DNA of 64,000 bases from Candidatus Nitrosopelagicus sp. (GTDB lineage: Archaea; Thermoproteota; Nitrososphaeria; Nitrososphaerales; Nitrosopumilaceae). The stretch is taken from NCBI GenBank assembly GCA_022450565.1, contig JAKUOP010000007.1, positions 1-64,000 of the forward strand, in the 5' to 3' direction. Below, in pieces: positions 7,863-17,186 of the stretch. How positions within the stretch are numbered: position 1 is the first letter of the stretch; the number at the start of each line of letters is the position of its first letter. Both the position numbers and the translations under genes were made by a program. Under the pieces are notes generated by a model, which saw nothing but the letters and a program-made list of their open reading frames with translations, made no database searches and was not told the DNA's origin.

Positions 7863-9506
7863 ATGTTACAATTTCAAAATAAAGTGGCACTAATCACAGG
7901 AAGCGGTACTGGGATAGGAATGACAGTTGCCAAGAAATTTGTTGAAAATGGTGCAAGTGTGATCATTCTTGGCAGAAGAAAAGAGCCATTGGAATCAACA
8001 TCTCAAATGCTAAATGAAATTATTAATGAGAAACAAACTAATGGATTTGTTAAGATTTTCTCAGGTGTAGATGTAAGTGATGAAAAAGCAATCACTGAAA
8101 TGTTTGATACACTACAAAATGAAAATATCAATGTCGATATTGTTGTAAACAATGCTGGTGTCTCTGGTCCTGTTACATGTTTTGCACATGCACCATTAGA
8201 TGATTTTAGAAGTACTGTGGACATTCACCTAACTGGTACATTTTGGACATCTGTACAAGCACTAAAAGTTATGAAGGAAGGTGGAAAAATTATTACAATT
8301 TCTACATTCTTTGCTGAAGAAAGACCACTTGAACAGAGACCGTATAGATTCAGAGGTCCATACACAGCATCACAAGGTGCAAAAAATAGACTTGTTGAGG
8401 CAATGTCATGGGAGCTTACAGAAAAAAGAATTGTTTCTATTGGTACTAACCCTGGTCCTGTTCATTCAGATAGAATTTACAAGACAGTTTATCCAAAAGC
8501 TGCATCTGAATTTCTTAGAGTAAGTGGATTTGAAGACCTTTCACCAAGTGAAGTTGAATCTGCAAATAAAGAGATTGTTGGATTGTTAGGGGAAGATGAA
8601 CAAACTATCAAAGACGGAATAAAATCTGCTGCTGAAAAGTTAGGCAAACAGGAAACTGTACTTACGAATCTATTAAATAAAGTTCAAAGCATTGCTGAAA
8701 AAATTCAAAAAAATACATCCACAATGATACCAGATCAACAATTTTTATCACAAGATCAAGTTGCAACTACAATTCTAACTCTTGTTGGTGACGAACAATC
8801 AAAAATTCTCAATGGAAAAATAATACCTGGTGATAGAGTTTTCTACCCTGTCAAATCATACATTAGATCATCTGTTCCTAAAACTGAGAAAAATAATTTT
8901 GAGGGAATTCCATGTATTGTCACAAACGATGACTCTGATGATGCATTACAAAAAGCAACTAATCTGAAATCAATGTTAGAAGAAAAAGGCGCAAAAATTG
9001 TTGATGGTGGAAATGACCCAGAAAAATCTAATGCATTGTTTATTCATGTAACAGGAGATGTACCAGAATTTTCCAAATTGACTGAATTAACTAGAAATGA
9101 ATGGGATGGTTTGGTTAACAAATTCATCAATACACCAGCTCAAATATCTCAAAACGCAATGGAATCTTTTGTTCCAGGTGGTTCTAATGACCCAAGACTA
9201 TTCAAAGAATCTTTTGGAAGAGTTGTAATTGTTGGACCAACCCTTCCTGCAGGTAAAAAAGTTGGTGGACATGCAAGAGCAAAGGCTGAAGTTTTCAGAG
9301 GTGCATTAAGACCATTTGCAACTACAGTTAACCAAGAACTAAGCGACGTCCTAAAATCAAATGTCAGAATGTTTGTAGTTTTACCAGGAACTGTTGATGG
9401 AAAAGAGCCTAGTGATGAAAATCTAATAGACACAATAAATTACTTGGTGACAAAGGAAGCAGGTTCAAGTTCTGAAGTAATATTTTGCCCTGACGAATCA
9501 AGATAG
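7863..9506 (+). CDS. Tandem short-chain dehydrogenase/reductase, malonyl-CoA-reductase-half-like
   Basis: 547 residues made of two SDR-like units. The first (about 1-270) has the nucleotide-binding TGSGTGIG and NNAGVSG motifs and a Ser in TISTFF, but its catalytic YxxxK is Y167-TAS-Q171, with Gln in place of Lys. A helical insert follows (about 225-300), then IIPGDRVFYP, and a second Rossmann-like unit (about 330-547) without a glycine motif. From memory, the length, insert and order resemble one half of the bifunctional malonyl-CoA reductase of Chloroflexus, which makes malonic semialdehyde and 3-hydroxypropionate. A hotdog-fold gene starts three bases downstream. Substrate unproven; a role in CO2 fixation or acyl metabolism is inference. 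Confidence 0.72.
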   Translation: MLQFQNKVALITGSGTGIGMTVAKKFVENGASVIILGRRKEPLESTSQMLNEIINEKQTNGFVKIFSGVDVSDEKAITEMFDTLQNENINVDIVVNNAGVSGPVTCFAHAPLDDFRSTVDIHLTGTFWTSVQALKVMKEGGKIITISTFFAEERPLEQRPYRFRGPYTASQGAKNRLVEAMSWELTEKRIVSIGTNPGPVHSDRIYKTVYPKAASEFLRVSGFEDLSPSEVESANKEIVGLLGEDEQTIKDGIKSAAEKLGKQETVLTNLLNKVQSIAEKIQKNTSTMIPDQQFLSQDQVATTILTLVGDEQSKILNGKIIPGDRVFYPVKSYIRSSVPKTEKNNFEGIPCIVTNDDSDDALQKATNLKSMLEEKGAKIVDGGNDPEKSNALFIHVTGDVPEFSKLTELTRNEWDGLVNKFINTPAQISQNAMESFVPGGSNDPRLFKESFGRVVIVGPTLPAGKKVGGHARAKAEVFRGALRPFATTVNQELSDVLKSNVRMFVVLPGTVDGKEPSDENLIDTINYLVTKEAGSSSEVIFCPDESR

Positions 9507-9508
9507 AT

Positions 9509-9970
9509 ATGGAAAAATTTTCCTCATTAAAAATTGGTGATCAGTTTCAGTCAACAACCACAATATCATCTGATGAATTAGACGAATATCTGGGGTTTTC
9601 ACGAATAAAAAATGCAATGTTTGAAATTGATACTGGTAAGAAAGAACCTAAAGTTGTTTCTGGTAGAGCAATGATTTCTCGCATGGAAGGTGAATTTACT
9701 AGATTGAGGCAAATCTATGGAAATTTAATCATACTTTATGGTGTTGATGGTGACAAAGAATGGGAAGGTAGGCAAACAAGATTCCTAAAACCATTATACA
9801 CAGACCAAGTTCTTAAAATCAAATTTACAGTGTCTGAGAAAAAAGATCTTGATGAAGAATTTGGTTTGATTGGTGTAGATTTTGAAGGAACAAATGGAGA
9901 AGGGGAAGTTATTGTAACATCCAAAAAAAACCTTTACAGGATTAAAAAGGAACCCCCATCGAATCTATAA
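9509..9970 (+). CDS. MaoC-like hotdog-fold protein
   Basis: 153 residues with the pattern of a single hotdog domain of the MaoC dehydratase/NodN group: an N-terminal LKIGDQFQSTTTIS, a central SGRAMISRMEGEFTRL helix, and WEGRQTRFLKPLYTDQVLKIKFTVSEKK, the strand pair of the family. The usual catalytic D-x4-H pair is not obvious, so hydratase activity is uncertain. It begins three bases after the tandem SDR, so the two are co-translated and probably act on the same acyl-CoA or fatty-acyl substrate. Confidence 0.65.
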   Translation: MEKFSSLKIGDQFQSTTTISSDELDEYLGFSRIKNAMFEIDTGKKEPKVVSGRAMISRMEGEFTRLRQIYGNLIILYGVDGDKEWEGRQTRFLKPLYTDQVLKIKFTVSEKKDLDEEFGLIGVDFEGTNGEGEVIVTSKKNLYRIKKEPPSNL

Positions 9971-10700
9971 CTAATTTTACTGCCGCAGCCATCAATACAA
10001 TAGTGACAAGAATTTTCAATTTTACTTCCTTAATGTCTAATGATAGTCTTGCTCCCAGCAAACCACCTGCAAATGCACCAATTGATAACAACATAGCCTG
10101 TGTGAAATCAGGATGGCCTAGTAAGGAATGAACGATTAGCCCGCTTAATGACGCAAATATTAGAACAAGCTGTGATGTTGGCGCAGCATTTCTCATTGAA
10201 ATTCCAATTCCAATTACCATCAACGGAACAAAGACTACGCCACCACCAATTCCAAACAAGCTTGAAATTATACCGGCAAAAAAACTTGCAGCCGCAGCAA
10301 AAACCATCATTGAATTTTTTAAATTATATGGTTTTTCTGTAATCTTTCTTTTTACAAAAATATAGACAGCCGAAGAAACTAAAATTAGTGCAAAAAGAAT
10401 CTGAAATACAACTGGTGTCATTACATCAGAGATAAATGCACCAAGAACAGTACCTGGAATACACATTAAACCTAATCTCAACCCAATTCCATACTCAATT
10501 CTTTTTTGTTTTGCATATGTAGCAGTAGATGCAACTGCATTACTAAACGCAGCAAACAAACTATTACTTGCAGCCAATGTTGGTGGGAATCCTGCAAAAG
10601 TCATTACAGGCACTGCAATAATTCCACCGCCAAGACCTATTATGGAGCCTAAAACCCCAGCAGCAAACCCAAGTGGTATTAACCAAAGAAAATCAATCAT
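9942..10700 (-). CDS. TauE/SafE family anion permease
   Basis: 252 residues, about seven to eight transmembrane helices, with two similar halves each starting with a glycine-rich motif (GSIIGLGGGIIAVPVMT and SSLFGIGGGVVFVPLMV). This is the inverted-repeat structure of TauE/SafE (sulfite/organosulfonate exporter) proteins in the cytoplasmic membrane. The substrate cannot be told from sequence. It lies 16 bases after the SIMPL-domain gene on the same strand, which suggests an envelope or stress-related transcription unit, and overlaps the hotdog gene's 3' end by 29 bases. Confidence 0.85.
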   Translation of the reverse strand: MIDFLWLIPLGFAAGVLGSIIGLGGGIIAVPVMTFAGFPPTLAASNSLFAAFSNAVASTATYAKQKRIEYGIGLRLGLMCIPGTVLGAFISDVMTPVVFQILFALILVSSAVYIFVKRKITEKPYNLKNSMMVFAAAASFFAGIISSLFGIGGGVVFVPLMVIGIGISMRNAAPTSQLVLIFASLSGLIVHSLLGHPDFTQAMLLSIGAFAGGLLGARLSLDIKEVKLKILVTIVLMAAAVKLVIDSMGVPF

Positions 10701-10716
10701 TATAATCAGAACACAG

Positions 10717-11535
10717 TTATTCTATTTGTGATATATAGAAAACAACACTAACGTTGGTTCTAATCTCTTCATCACCTGACAGTATTGGTGCAGATTTCAT
10801 AGATTCAGCAAATCCATCAAATGATGTACGCATAGGACTCTCATAATATGGCGTCATGTTGTCATGTATAACCACGGATTTCACTCCAACAATTTTTTGT
10901 TTCAATGGAACAAGTGCTTTTTCTGCTTTTTGTTTTGCGTCATTAATTGCATCAGCAATTAGATTATCAGAAATTTCTTGCAATTTGTCATCGGATAATC
11001 GAAATGATACATTGTCAACACGGTTTGCACCAGAAGAGACTGCAGAGTCAATTATGTCTCCAGCAGAATCAATTTTATCGGTTTGGATCGATAAAATGTT
11101 AGATACACGGTATCCAATTAGAATTTGCTGATAGTTACCATTAGAATCCTTTATGCTATCATACAAAGGATAAATTGTAAAATTTGATGTTTGAATGTCA
11201 TCTTTAGAAATTCCAGAGCCAGTTAATGACGAAATAACAGAATTTAGTGAAGTGGAATTTTTAGCCAAGGATTCATTTGCAGTCTTGGCTTCAGATTCAA
11301 CTCCAAGAACTACAATTAGTGTATCAGGGTTTGATAAAGTAGTTGCACTGCCAGTAACAGAGATTGTTTGCTCTGATGGATCATACTTTTCAAGCCAATG
11401 TGTAATTAACTCATCACTAATTTCATACTCAATATCTTGAGAATCTGCTTGATTTTCTGTCTGTGTTAATGTGACAGCAAATGCAAGAACAAATATCACA
11501 CCTATAACGACTGCATAGTTAAGCCTCTTATCCAT
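10717..11535 (-). CDS. SIMPL-domain (DUF541) exported protein
   Basis: 272 residues. A single hydrophobic N-terminal segment (about residues 7-25) anchors or exports the protein. The rest is a SIMPL/DUF541 domain: ISVTGSATTLSNPDTLIVVLGVES, then QTSNFTIYPLYD and GYRVSNILSIQTD, and the helix AINDAKQKAEK. Bacterial homologues (YggE) are linked to oxidative-stress defence, but the molecular role is unclear. Likely co-transcribed with the downstream TauE-type permease. Confidence 0.82.
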   Translation of the reverse strand: MDKRLNYAVVIGVIFVLAFAVTLTQTENQADSQDIEYEISDELITHWLEKYDPSEQTISVTGSATTLSNPDTLIVVLGVESEAKTANESLAKNSTSLNSVISSLTGSGISKDDIQTSNFTIYPLYDSIKDSNGNYQQILIGYRVSNILSIQTDKIDSAGDIIDSAVSSGANRVDNVSFRLSDDKLQEISDNLIADAINDAKQKAEKALVPLKQKIVGVKSVVIHDNMTPYYESPMRTSFDGFAESMKSAPILSGDEEIRTNVSVVFYISQIE

Positions 11536-11613
11536 CGATTTGTGAATATTTGTGGGCTATAAAAACCACAAAAAATTAAAAATTTTTAATAAAAAGTAGG
11601 CGTAAAAATCAGT

Positions 11614-11925
11614 ATGAGGCTATATTATTCTCAAAAAACCGATAATGTTCTGCATAAATTTGAATTATTAGAATGGAGAAACAGAGTTAATGAATCACTA
11701 GATGAGAAACACCAAGATCTTTCAGATAATTGGCTGTCATGTGCATTAGGAGAAAGAATGAAACTTGAAGGTAGATTTCTTAAAAACATAAAAGATCTAA
11801 GTCCAGAAGCCATAAAATTAGGATATGATTTTTCTATCGCAATGCAAGAAAGAGATAATGTATCTGCCCTACGTATAATCAATGAAATTGAGTCACTTCC
11901 TACCATCTGGAGAAACGAAAGTTAA
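11614..11925 (+). CDS. Small helical hypothetical protein
   Basis: 103 residues, mostly charged and helical, no cysteine pair or membrane segment. Contains DLSDNWLSCALGERMKLEG. Its TAA stop overlaps the ATG of the TPR protein by one base (TAATG), so the two are translated as a unit; it may be a partner of that protein. Family not recognised. Confidence 0.65.
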   Translation: MRLYYSQKTDNVLHKFELLEWRNRVNESLDEKHQDLSDNWLSCALGERMKLEGRFLKNIKDLSPEAIKLGYDFSIAMQERDNVSALRIINEIESLPTIWRNES

Positions 11926-12635
11926 TGGTAGGTCTAATTGAACAAGAGCCAATTCTACGTTTAAAAAAATTATTTGAAAAAAAACAATTTGATGATATAA
12001 TATCATACTGCCATGATTTATTAAAAAATGACAGTGCAAATATGATTGCATTACAAAATCTTAGTACTGCATATATAATGGTTGGTGCAAATGATGATGC
12101 CATAAAATACTGTGATAAAGTTCTGAAAATTGATTCTGGTGATGAACATGCATTAAAAAATAAAATGTATGCATATGAAAGACTTGAGAAGCATGACAAT
12201 GTACTTAGTTGCTGTGATATAATCTTAGCAAAATATCCAAATGATATGGATGCACTAGTAACAAAAGGAATAGCACTAAATAAAATTGCAAAACATGAAG
12301 ATGCCATTGAAATTTATAAAAATGTGCTAAAAAATGACCCAAGTAACATTGACGCACTAATGAACATGGCTGTAACATTGAAATTTTTAAAAAAATTTGA
12401 TGATGCGATACAATATTATGATAAAATTCAGGTTTTGCATCCAGATGTTAAACGTGCATCAATTGAAAAATATGAGGTATTTACAGAATTAGGTTCTACT
12501 GATGATGCATTTTTGGCCGCACAGGGAATTACAACTGAAGAGGCAAAAGAAATCAAAGACCAAGCAAAAGAAAATGACTATTCAGTTCAGCATGCATATT
12601 CGCTTAGAAGATTTTATAAATTACAGAAAAACTAA
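11925..12635 (+). CDS. TPR-repeat protein
   Basis: 236 residues built mainly from five or six tetratricopeptide repeats, seen as the recurring pattern A-x3-Y/G-x5-DAI-x-Y/C-Y/C-DKVL-x-I/NP (for example DDAIKYCDKVLKIDSG, EDAIEIYKNVLKNDPS, DDAIQYYDKIQVLHPD). TPR arrays are protein-protein interaction scaffolds. No catalytic domain is present. It is coupled to the preceding small gene. Binding partner unknown. Confidence 0.85.
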   Translation: MVGLIEQEPILRLKKLFEKKQFDDIISYCHDLLKNDSANMIALQNLSTAYIMVGANDDAIKYCDKVLKIDSGDEHALKNKMYAYERLEKHDNVLSCCDIILAKYPNDMDALVTKGIALNKIAKHEDAIEIYKNVLKNDPSNIDALMNMAVTLKFLKKFDDAIQYYDKIQVLHPDVKRASIEKYEVFTELGSTDDAFLAAQGITTEEAKEIKDQAKENDYSVQHAYSLRRFYKLQKN

Positions 12636-12815
12636 AATTCGATATCCAAATTGAGTTGATTCGTTACAATTTGACTCTAGGCATATTTTCTACATGTATT
12701 TTTTAGGATGAATTTTGTAATCAAAAATTATGATTGAATATTAATATATAAAAGTGCATTTTAGTATCTAAAAATTAGATTTTTAGTATCAAAAAGTGTA
12801 TTTTTGCTGTTAATT
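12636..12815. other. AT-rich intergenic region between convergent genes, with hairpin and TATA-like box
   Basis: 180 bases between the ends of the TPR gene and argS. It holds a TTAATATATAAA stretch around 12740-12751 that looks like a TATA box, a near-direct repeat of TTTTAGTATC (12760 and 12784 regions), and a perfect 6-base inverted repeat at 12766-12780 followed by five T. No open reading frame of note. The hairpin could end transcription from either side. Confidence 0.4.
12766..12785 (+). terminator. Possible hairpin plus T-run terminator
   Basis: ATCTAA-AAA-TTAGAT is a perfect inverted repeat with a 3-base loop, followed by TTTTT. It lies 130 bases past the TPR stop codon and 30 bases past the argS stop codon. 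All-AT stem, so weak; archaeal termination mostly needs only T-runs. Confidence 0.3.
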
Positions 12816-14702
12816 TTACATTTTGTCTGGTGAATCTATTCCAAGCACTGATAAAGCATTTGAAAGTGTTTTTTGAAAAGAGGTAACCAAACAAAGGCGT
12901 GAATTCTTTAATTCTTCTGACTCAGCATTGAGGACCATTACATGTTCATAAAAAGAGGAGAAAGCGACTGATAATTCGTAACAATATCTAGCAATTACTT
13001 TTGGTGATAAATTATTTGCTGCATCGCTAATTTGTATATCATACATTGCGATTTTTTTGATAAGATTAATTTCAAATTGATTTATAAGATTTGACAGATC
13101 ATCATTAAAATCTGGAGAGATGCCGGATTTTTCTAAAATTCTTGTTGCTCTAGCATATGAATATTGAATATAGCTACAAGTGTCACCCTCAATCTTCAAT
13201 GATGTTTCCAAATCAAATGTTATAATTTTGTCTAGATCAGGTTTAATCATTTCATATCGTATTGTTCCTACTGACACAGATTTTGCAATAGAATTTAATT
13301 CTGATTCACTTAAACCATCATTTCGCTTTTTTGATTCATTGTAAATCTTGTTATGAAGATTTTCTAAAATTAGATCAGCATCAACGTAAAATCCTTTTCT
13401 TCCTGACATTTGAACCGATTTCTCACTTGTTTCCAGACCAAGATTAGATGCTGTGTTAGAACTAAGTGTAACAGATTCATAACCTAGATGAACGTACGAA
13501 TCATTTCCTGTAAAACGTTTCATCAGATCAGTTACAATTTTCTGTAGGCGGATTTGCCTATTATCAATAACGGTAATAACTTTGTCTCCGGTGAAAATTA
13601 ATTTATCAGCGTCATGTTCATGTATTTCATCCAAAGTAGTTTCATACAATGTTTGTTTATTATCCTGTATGGAATAGATCTTATAATTAAATGGGTCATC
13701 AATAATTCCTAGTTTCCATGCAGCATAAGGAATATCTTTTGCAATATATGTTGCAACACCATTACTTCTAACTAGTACTTTGTCATCCTCATTTGGACTA
13801 GAAATTATCCAACAGCCTTCATTTTTTCCTGTCTTCTCTAGTCTAACTAAATCTTGAGATTTTAATTTTGAAAAAATCTTTTCCCACATTTGTGAATGAA
13901 TAATTTGTGATTCGAAATTCAGACAGTCATAGGTAACTCCTAACTTCCATACGGTCTTTAACTGAGCGGCTAAAACATTTCTCGTTATTTTTTGTGCGAA
14001 TTTCGATACTTCACTATCTACATCTTCAATTGATTTTAGAATCTCATGTCGTTTTGATTCTAAATTTTTATCGTCATTATATTTTGCAGTAGTTCCAACG
14101 TATACAGTATCACCACAATAATGATCAAATTTTTCATTATTTGGTGGATCTTGTGAAAAACCACAGTGTTTAAACCCAATAATTAAATCTGCAACCTGAA
14201 GACCGGAATCATCTATATAATTTAGAACTTTCACGTTATAGTTTACTTTTTTAAGAATCCTTGAGATAATATCGCCAATTACAATGTTTCTGACATGACC
14301 AATGTGTAGTGCTTTGTTTGGATTAACTGATGTATGTTCAACAACTATTTTCTTGGAGCTTCCTATATCAATATCAGCATAAGTGGGTTTGGTAGATTCT
14401 AACAAAATAGATTTGTTAAAACGTGTATAATCTATTTCAAAATTAATATGACCTGCTGGATGCGCTATAACCTGTTTAATTTCTTTACTGATTTTTTCTG
14501 AACAAAACGAAACAATTTCTTTGGATATATCTTGAGGTGATTTATGTAATTCTTTAGATAGAAGGAATGCAACATTACATGTAATATCACCAAATCCGGG
14601 CTTTGATGGCTCTACTGTAAAATTGGTAATACTAAGATTATTCTCAGAAAGATAACTTTGAACAGTTTGTCTTATACTTTCTAAAATTTCTAAGAAAGCC
14701 AT
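12816..14702 (-). CDS. argS: Arginyl-tRNA synthetase
   Basis: 628 residues, class I synthetase that charges tRNA-Arg. The N-terminal Add1-type domain (about 1-110) is followed by the HIGH motif in NPNKALHIGHVRN (near residue 130), the catalytic Rossmann domain, QMSGRKG in place of KMSKS, and a C-terminal anticodon-binding DALR-type helical domain. Its ATG follows the TAA stop of the phosphoglycolate phosphatase gene without any gap, so the two are co-translated. Confidence 0.95.
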   Translation of the reverse strand: MAFLEILESIRQTVQSYLSENNLSITNFTVEPSKPGFGDITCNVAFLLSKELHKSPQDISKEIVSFCSEKISKEIKQVIAHPAGHINFEIDYTRFNKSILLESTKPTYADIDIGSSKKIVVEHTSVNPNKALHIGHVRNIVIGDIISRILKKVNYNVKVLNYIDDSGLQVADLIIGFKHCGFSQDPPNNEKFDHYCGDTVYVGTTAKYNDDKNLESKRHEILKSIEDVDSEVSKFAQKITRNVLAAQLKTVWKLGVTYDCLNFESQIIHSQMWEKIFSKLKSQDLVRLEKTGKNEGCWIISSPNEDDKVLVRSNGVATYIAKDIPYAAWKLGIIDDPFNYKIYSIQDNKQTLYETTLDEIHEHDADKLIFTGDKVITVIDNRQIRLQKIVTDLMKRFTGNDSYVHLGYESVTLSSNTASNLGLETSEKSVQMSGRKGFYVDADLILENLHNKIYNESKKRNDGLSESELNSIAKSVSVGTIRYEMIKPDLDKIITFDLETSLKIEGDTCSYIQYSYARATRILEKSGISPDFNDDLSNLINQFEINLIKKIAMYDIQISDAANNLSPKVIARYCYELSVAFSSFYEHVMVLNAESEELKNSRLCLVTSFQKTLSNALSVLGIDSPDKM

Positions 14703-15401
14703 TTACATACTAATTTCAGATTTGATCATATCTAAGCCTTCTAGGACTCCTTCTCCTGACTTTTTTGTTGTAACAATTCTAGCTATTTTTTTTAATTCAT
14801 CTATTGAATTTTCTACTGCAATACTATTCTTGACCACATTAAACATGGGAACATCAGTTTCACTGTCACCAATTGCAATAGTATCTTCTAAATCAACATT
14901 TAAGATCTCCAGTGCATTCAATAAACCAGAACCCTTGTCAATTCCCTTAGTATTTACGTGGTAGGCATAGCCACTGTCAAACAAATTAACATTGAATCCT
15001 TCTTCATCTAGCAATTTTTGTGCCCTAGGAATGTCAAATGTACGCTCCAAGACAACCTCAGTCATTCTTGGAAACACTAATTTTTCTTTAATTTCTTCAT
15101 TGAAATGATTTTTGATGAAATCATATGCACGAAGGCAATCACCCTTGTTTCCAAGCATTTTGTGATGCATTGTATCCCCTGAAGTAATGCAACCGCCATT
15201 TTCCCCAACAGCCAGATGTGTCAACCCACCAAAAATGGATAATAACCACGCTTCAACAGATGACCTACCTGTCACTATCACGACATGATTTCCAGCATCC
15301 TTAATCGAACGTAATTTTGCTAATGCGTCGAGGTGGATAGATCCCCATCCATTAAGTGTAATCGTTCCATCAATATCAACAGCCAAAACCTTTTTTTTCA
15401 A
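14703..15401 (-). CDS. pgp: Phosphoglycolate phosphatase, archaeal HAD type
   Basis: 232 residues of the Cof-like HAD hydrolase group (archaeal TA0175 type). Motif I is DIDGTIT (Asp nucleophile and Asp acid/base), motif II TGR, and motif IV AIGDSETDVPMF. The family dephosphorylates 2-phosphoglycolate formed in DNA repair or metabolism, or related sugar phosphates. It abuts argS downstream with no gap. The exact substrate is inferred from the family. Confidence 0.85.
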   Translation of the reverse strand: MKKKVLAVDIDGTITLNGWGSIHLDALAKLRSIKDAGNHVVIVTGRSSVEAWLLSIFGGLTHLAVGENGGCITSGDTMHHKMLGNKGDCLRAYDFIKNHFNEEIKEKLVFPRMTEVVLERTFDIPRAQKLLDEEGFNVNLFDSGYAYHVNTKGIDKGSGLLNALEILNVDLEDTIAIGDSETDVPMFNVVKNSIAVENSIDELKKIARIVTTKKSGEGVLEGLDMIKSEISM

Positions 15402-15498
15402 TATTTTTAGACGTAAATTGCCAATAATAACTGAAACTAATTATGATAAAAGCAACATTTCATAACAAGGTAATTTATCAAAAATTAAGGTAGAAACA

Positions 15499-16602
15499 AT
15501 GGGAATACCAGAAAAAATCAAAGCCATCCAAGATGAAATCCACAGAACCCAATTAAACAAAGCTACAGAGCATCATATAGGACTTCTAAAAGCAAAAATT
15601 GCTAAACTAAAACGAGAGCAAGAATCTGATACTATAAAAAAGAGTTCAAAAAAATCAGATGGGTTTGATGTAAAGCGGACTGGCGATGCAACGGTTGTAT
15701 TCATTGGTTTACCAAGTGTGGGAAAATCTACGTTACTCAATAAATTAACCGGTTCAAAATCAGCTATCGGTGCGTTCCAATTCACCACATTAACTGTTGT
15801 GCCTGGAGTGCTAGAACACAGGGGTGCAAAAATCCAAATGCTTGACCTGCCTGGAATCATAAAAGGTGCGTCAAGTGGTAAAGGGTTAGGTAGAAGAATT
15901 CTCTCCGTTGCTAGAAGTGCTGATATTGTATTACTTGTTCTTGATGTCTTTCAACCATATCATGAAGATGTCTTGATCAATGAATTGAACAATATTGGAA
16001 TTAGACTTAACCAGAAACCACCGAATATAGTAATTGAAAAATCTACTACCGGTGGAATTGCAGTTGCACAACAAGTAAAATTAAAAAAAATGTCAGAGAA
16101 ACTCCTCAAAGATATTCTCAATGTGTATGGTTATACCAGTGCTAGAGTTGTTATTCGTGAAGATATTGATTCTGAACAGCTAGTAGATTTTGTAACAGGT
16201 AATAAAACATATGCAAAAGCAATAACAATATTAAATAAAATTGATTTAGTAGACGAAAAATTTCTAAAAAAAGCCAAAAAGAAGATTAAATCTGATGTGA
16301 TTACTGTTTCAGCAGATTCAGATATTAACATTGATAAATTAAGAGACAGAATTTATGACGAATTACAGTTCATCAGAATCTATATGCGGCCTAAAGGTGG
16401 AGAAACTGATTTTAAAGAACCATTAATTATACGAAAAAACAGCTCTGTACTTGATGTGTGTAACAAATTACATAGAAAAATGAGACGTGATTTTAGATTT
16501 GGCCTAATATGGGGAAAAAGTGTAAAATTTGGTGGTCAACGTGTTGGGCTTGCACATAAACTTCAAGATGAGGATGTACTCACAATAATAAAACGAAAAT
16601 AA
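15499..16602 (+). CDS. DRG-family Obg-like GTPase with TGS domain
   Basis: 367 residues. An N-terminal basic coiled region (1-60) precedes the G domain: G1 GLPSVGKS (about 70-77), G2 in FTTLTVVPG, G3 DLPGIIKGA, G4 NKID. The C-terminal TGS domain (about 295-367) ends with HKLQDEDVLTIIKRK. This is the layout of DRG/Rbg translation-associated GTPases of archaea and eukaryotes. It is 17 bases upstream of the DNA glycosylase gene, on the same strand. Confidence 0.93.
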   Translation: MGIPEKIKAIQDEIHRTQLNKATEHHIGLLKAKIAKLKREQESDTIKKSSKKSDGFDVKRTGDATVVFIGLPSVGKSTLLNKLTGSKSAIGAFQFTTLTVVPGVLEHRGAKIQMLDLPGIIKGASSGKGLGRRILSVARSADIVLLVLDVFQPYHEDVLINELNNIGIRLNQKPPNIVIEKSTTGGIAVAQQVKLKKMSEKLLKDILNVYGYTSARVVIREDIDSEQLVDFVTGNKTYAKAITILNKIDLVDEKFLKKAKKKIKSDVITVSADSDINIDKLRDRIYDELQFIRIYMRPKGGETDFKEPLIIRKNSSVLDVCNKLHRKMRRDFRFGLIWGKSVKFGGQRVGLAHKLQDEDVLTIIKRK

Positions 16603-16619
16603 ATTTCTATGATGTTTAA

Positions 16620-17186
16620 ATGGTTTTACAAAGAGAATTTTTTCAACGTGACACAGTTATAGTTGCTAAAGATCTTCTTGGTAAAAAATTAATTAGAAAA
16701 ATTGGTAACAGAAAATGTAGTGGAATTATAATAGAGACAGAAGCATATCGTGCATCAGATGATCCTGCTAGTCATGCGGGAATTAGGAAAACAAAACGTA
16801 ATAGAATAATGTTTGAACAAATTGGACGTGCATATGTATATTTCACATATGGAATGTATCATTGCCTAAATGTTGTTGCAAGAAATAAAAAATTCAATGC
16901 TGGTGCTGTCTTAATAAGAGGAATATATCCACAACTTGGAATTGACATAATGAGTAAATTAAGAAACAATACTAAAATTCAAAATTTAACAAATGGTCCT
17001 GGAAAATTAACTCAGGCTTTAGACATTACACTACAAGAGAATGGTGATGATTTAACAAAGTATTCATCACTTTACATTACAAATGGAATTAAAATAAAAA
17101 AAATCCATAAAAAACCAAGAATTGGTATATCACGAGGAACTGATAAAGAATGGAATTTTAGTATAGATCCAACTGATTATTTTTGA
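16620..17186 (+). CDS. 3-methyladenine (alkyladenine) DNA glycosylase, Mpg family
   Basis: 188 residues, the compact AAG/Mpg fold. LLGKKLIRKI, then IETEAYRASDDPASHA with the water-activating Glu, GRAYVYFTYGMYHCLNVVA with the intercalating Tyr region, and NGPGKLTQALDI. It removes alkylated purines in base-excision repair. Likely co-transcribed with the upstream DRG GTPase. Its 3' end overlaps the convergent VTT gene by 10 bases. Confidence 0.92.
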   Translation: MVLQREFFQRDTVIVAKDLLGKKLIRKIGNRKCSGIIIETEAYRASDDPASHAGIRKTKRNRIMFEQIGRAYVYFTYGMYHCLNVVARNKKFNAGAVLIRGIYPQLGIDIMSKLRNNTKIQNLTNGPGKLTQALDITLQENGDDLTKYSSLYITNGIKIKKIHKKPRIGISRGTDKEWNFSIDPTDYF

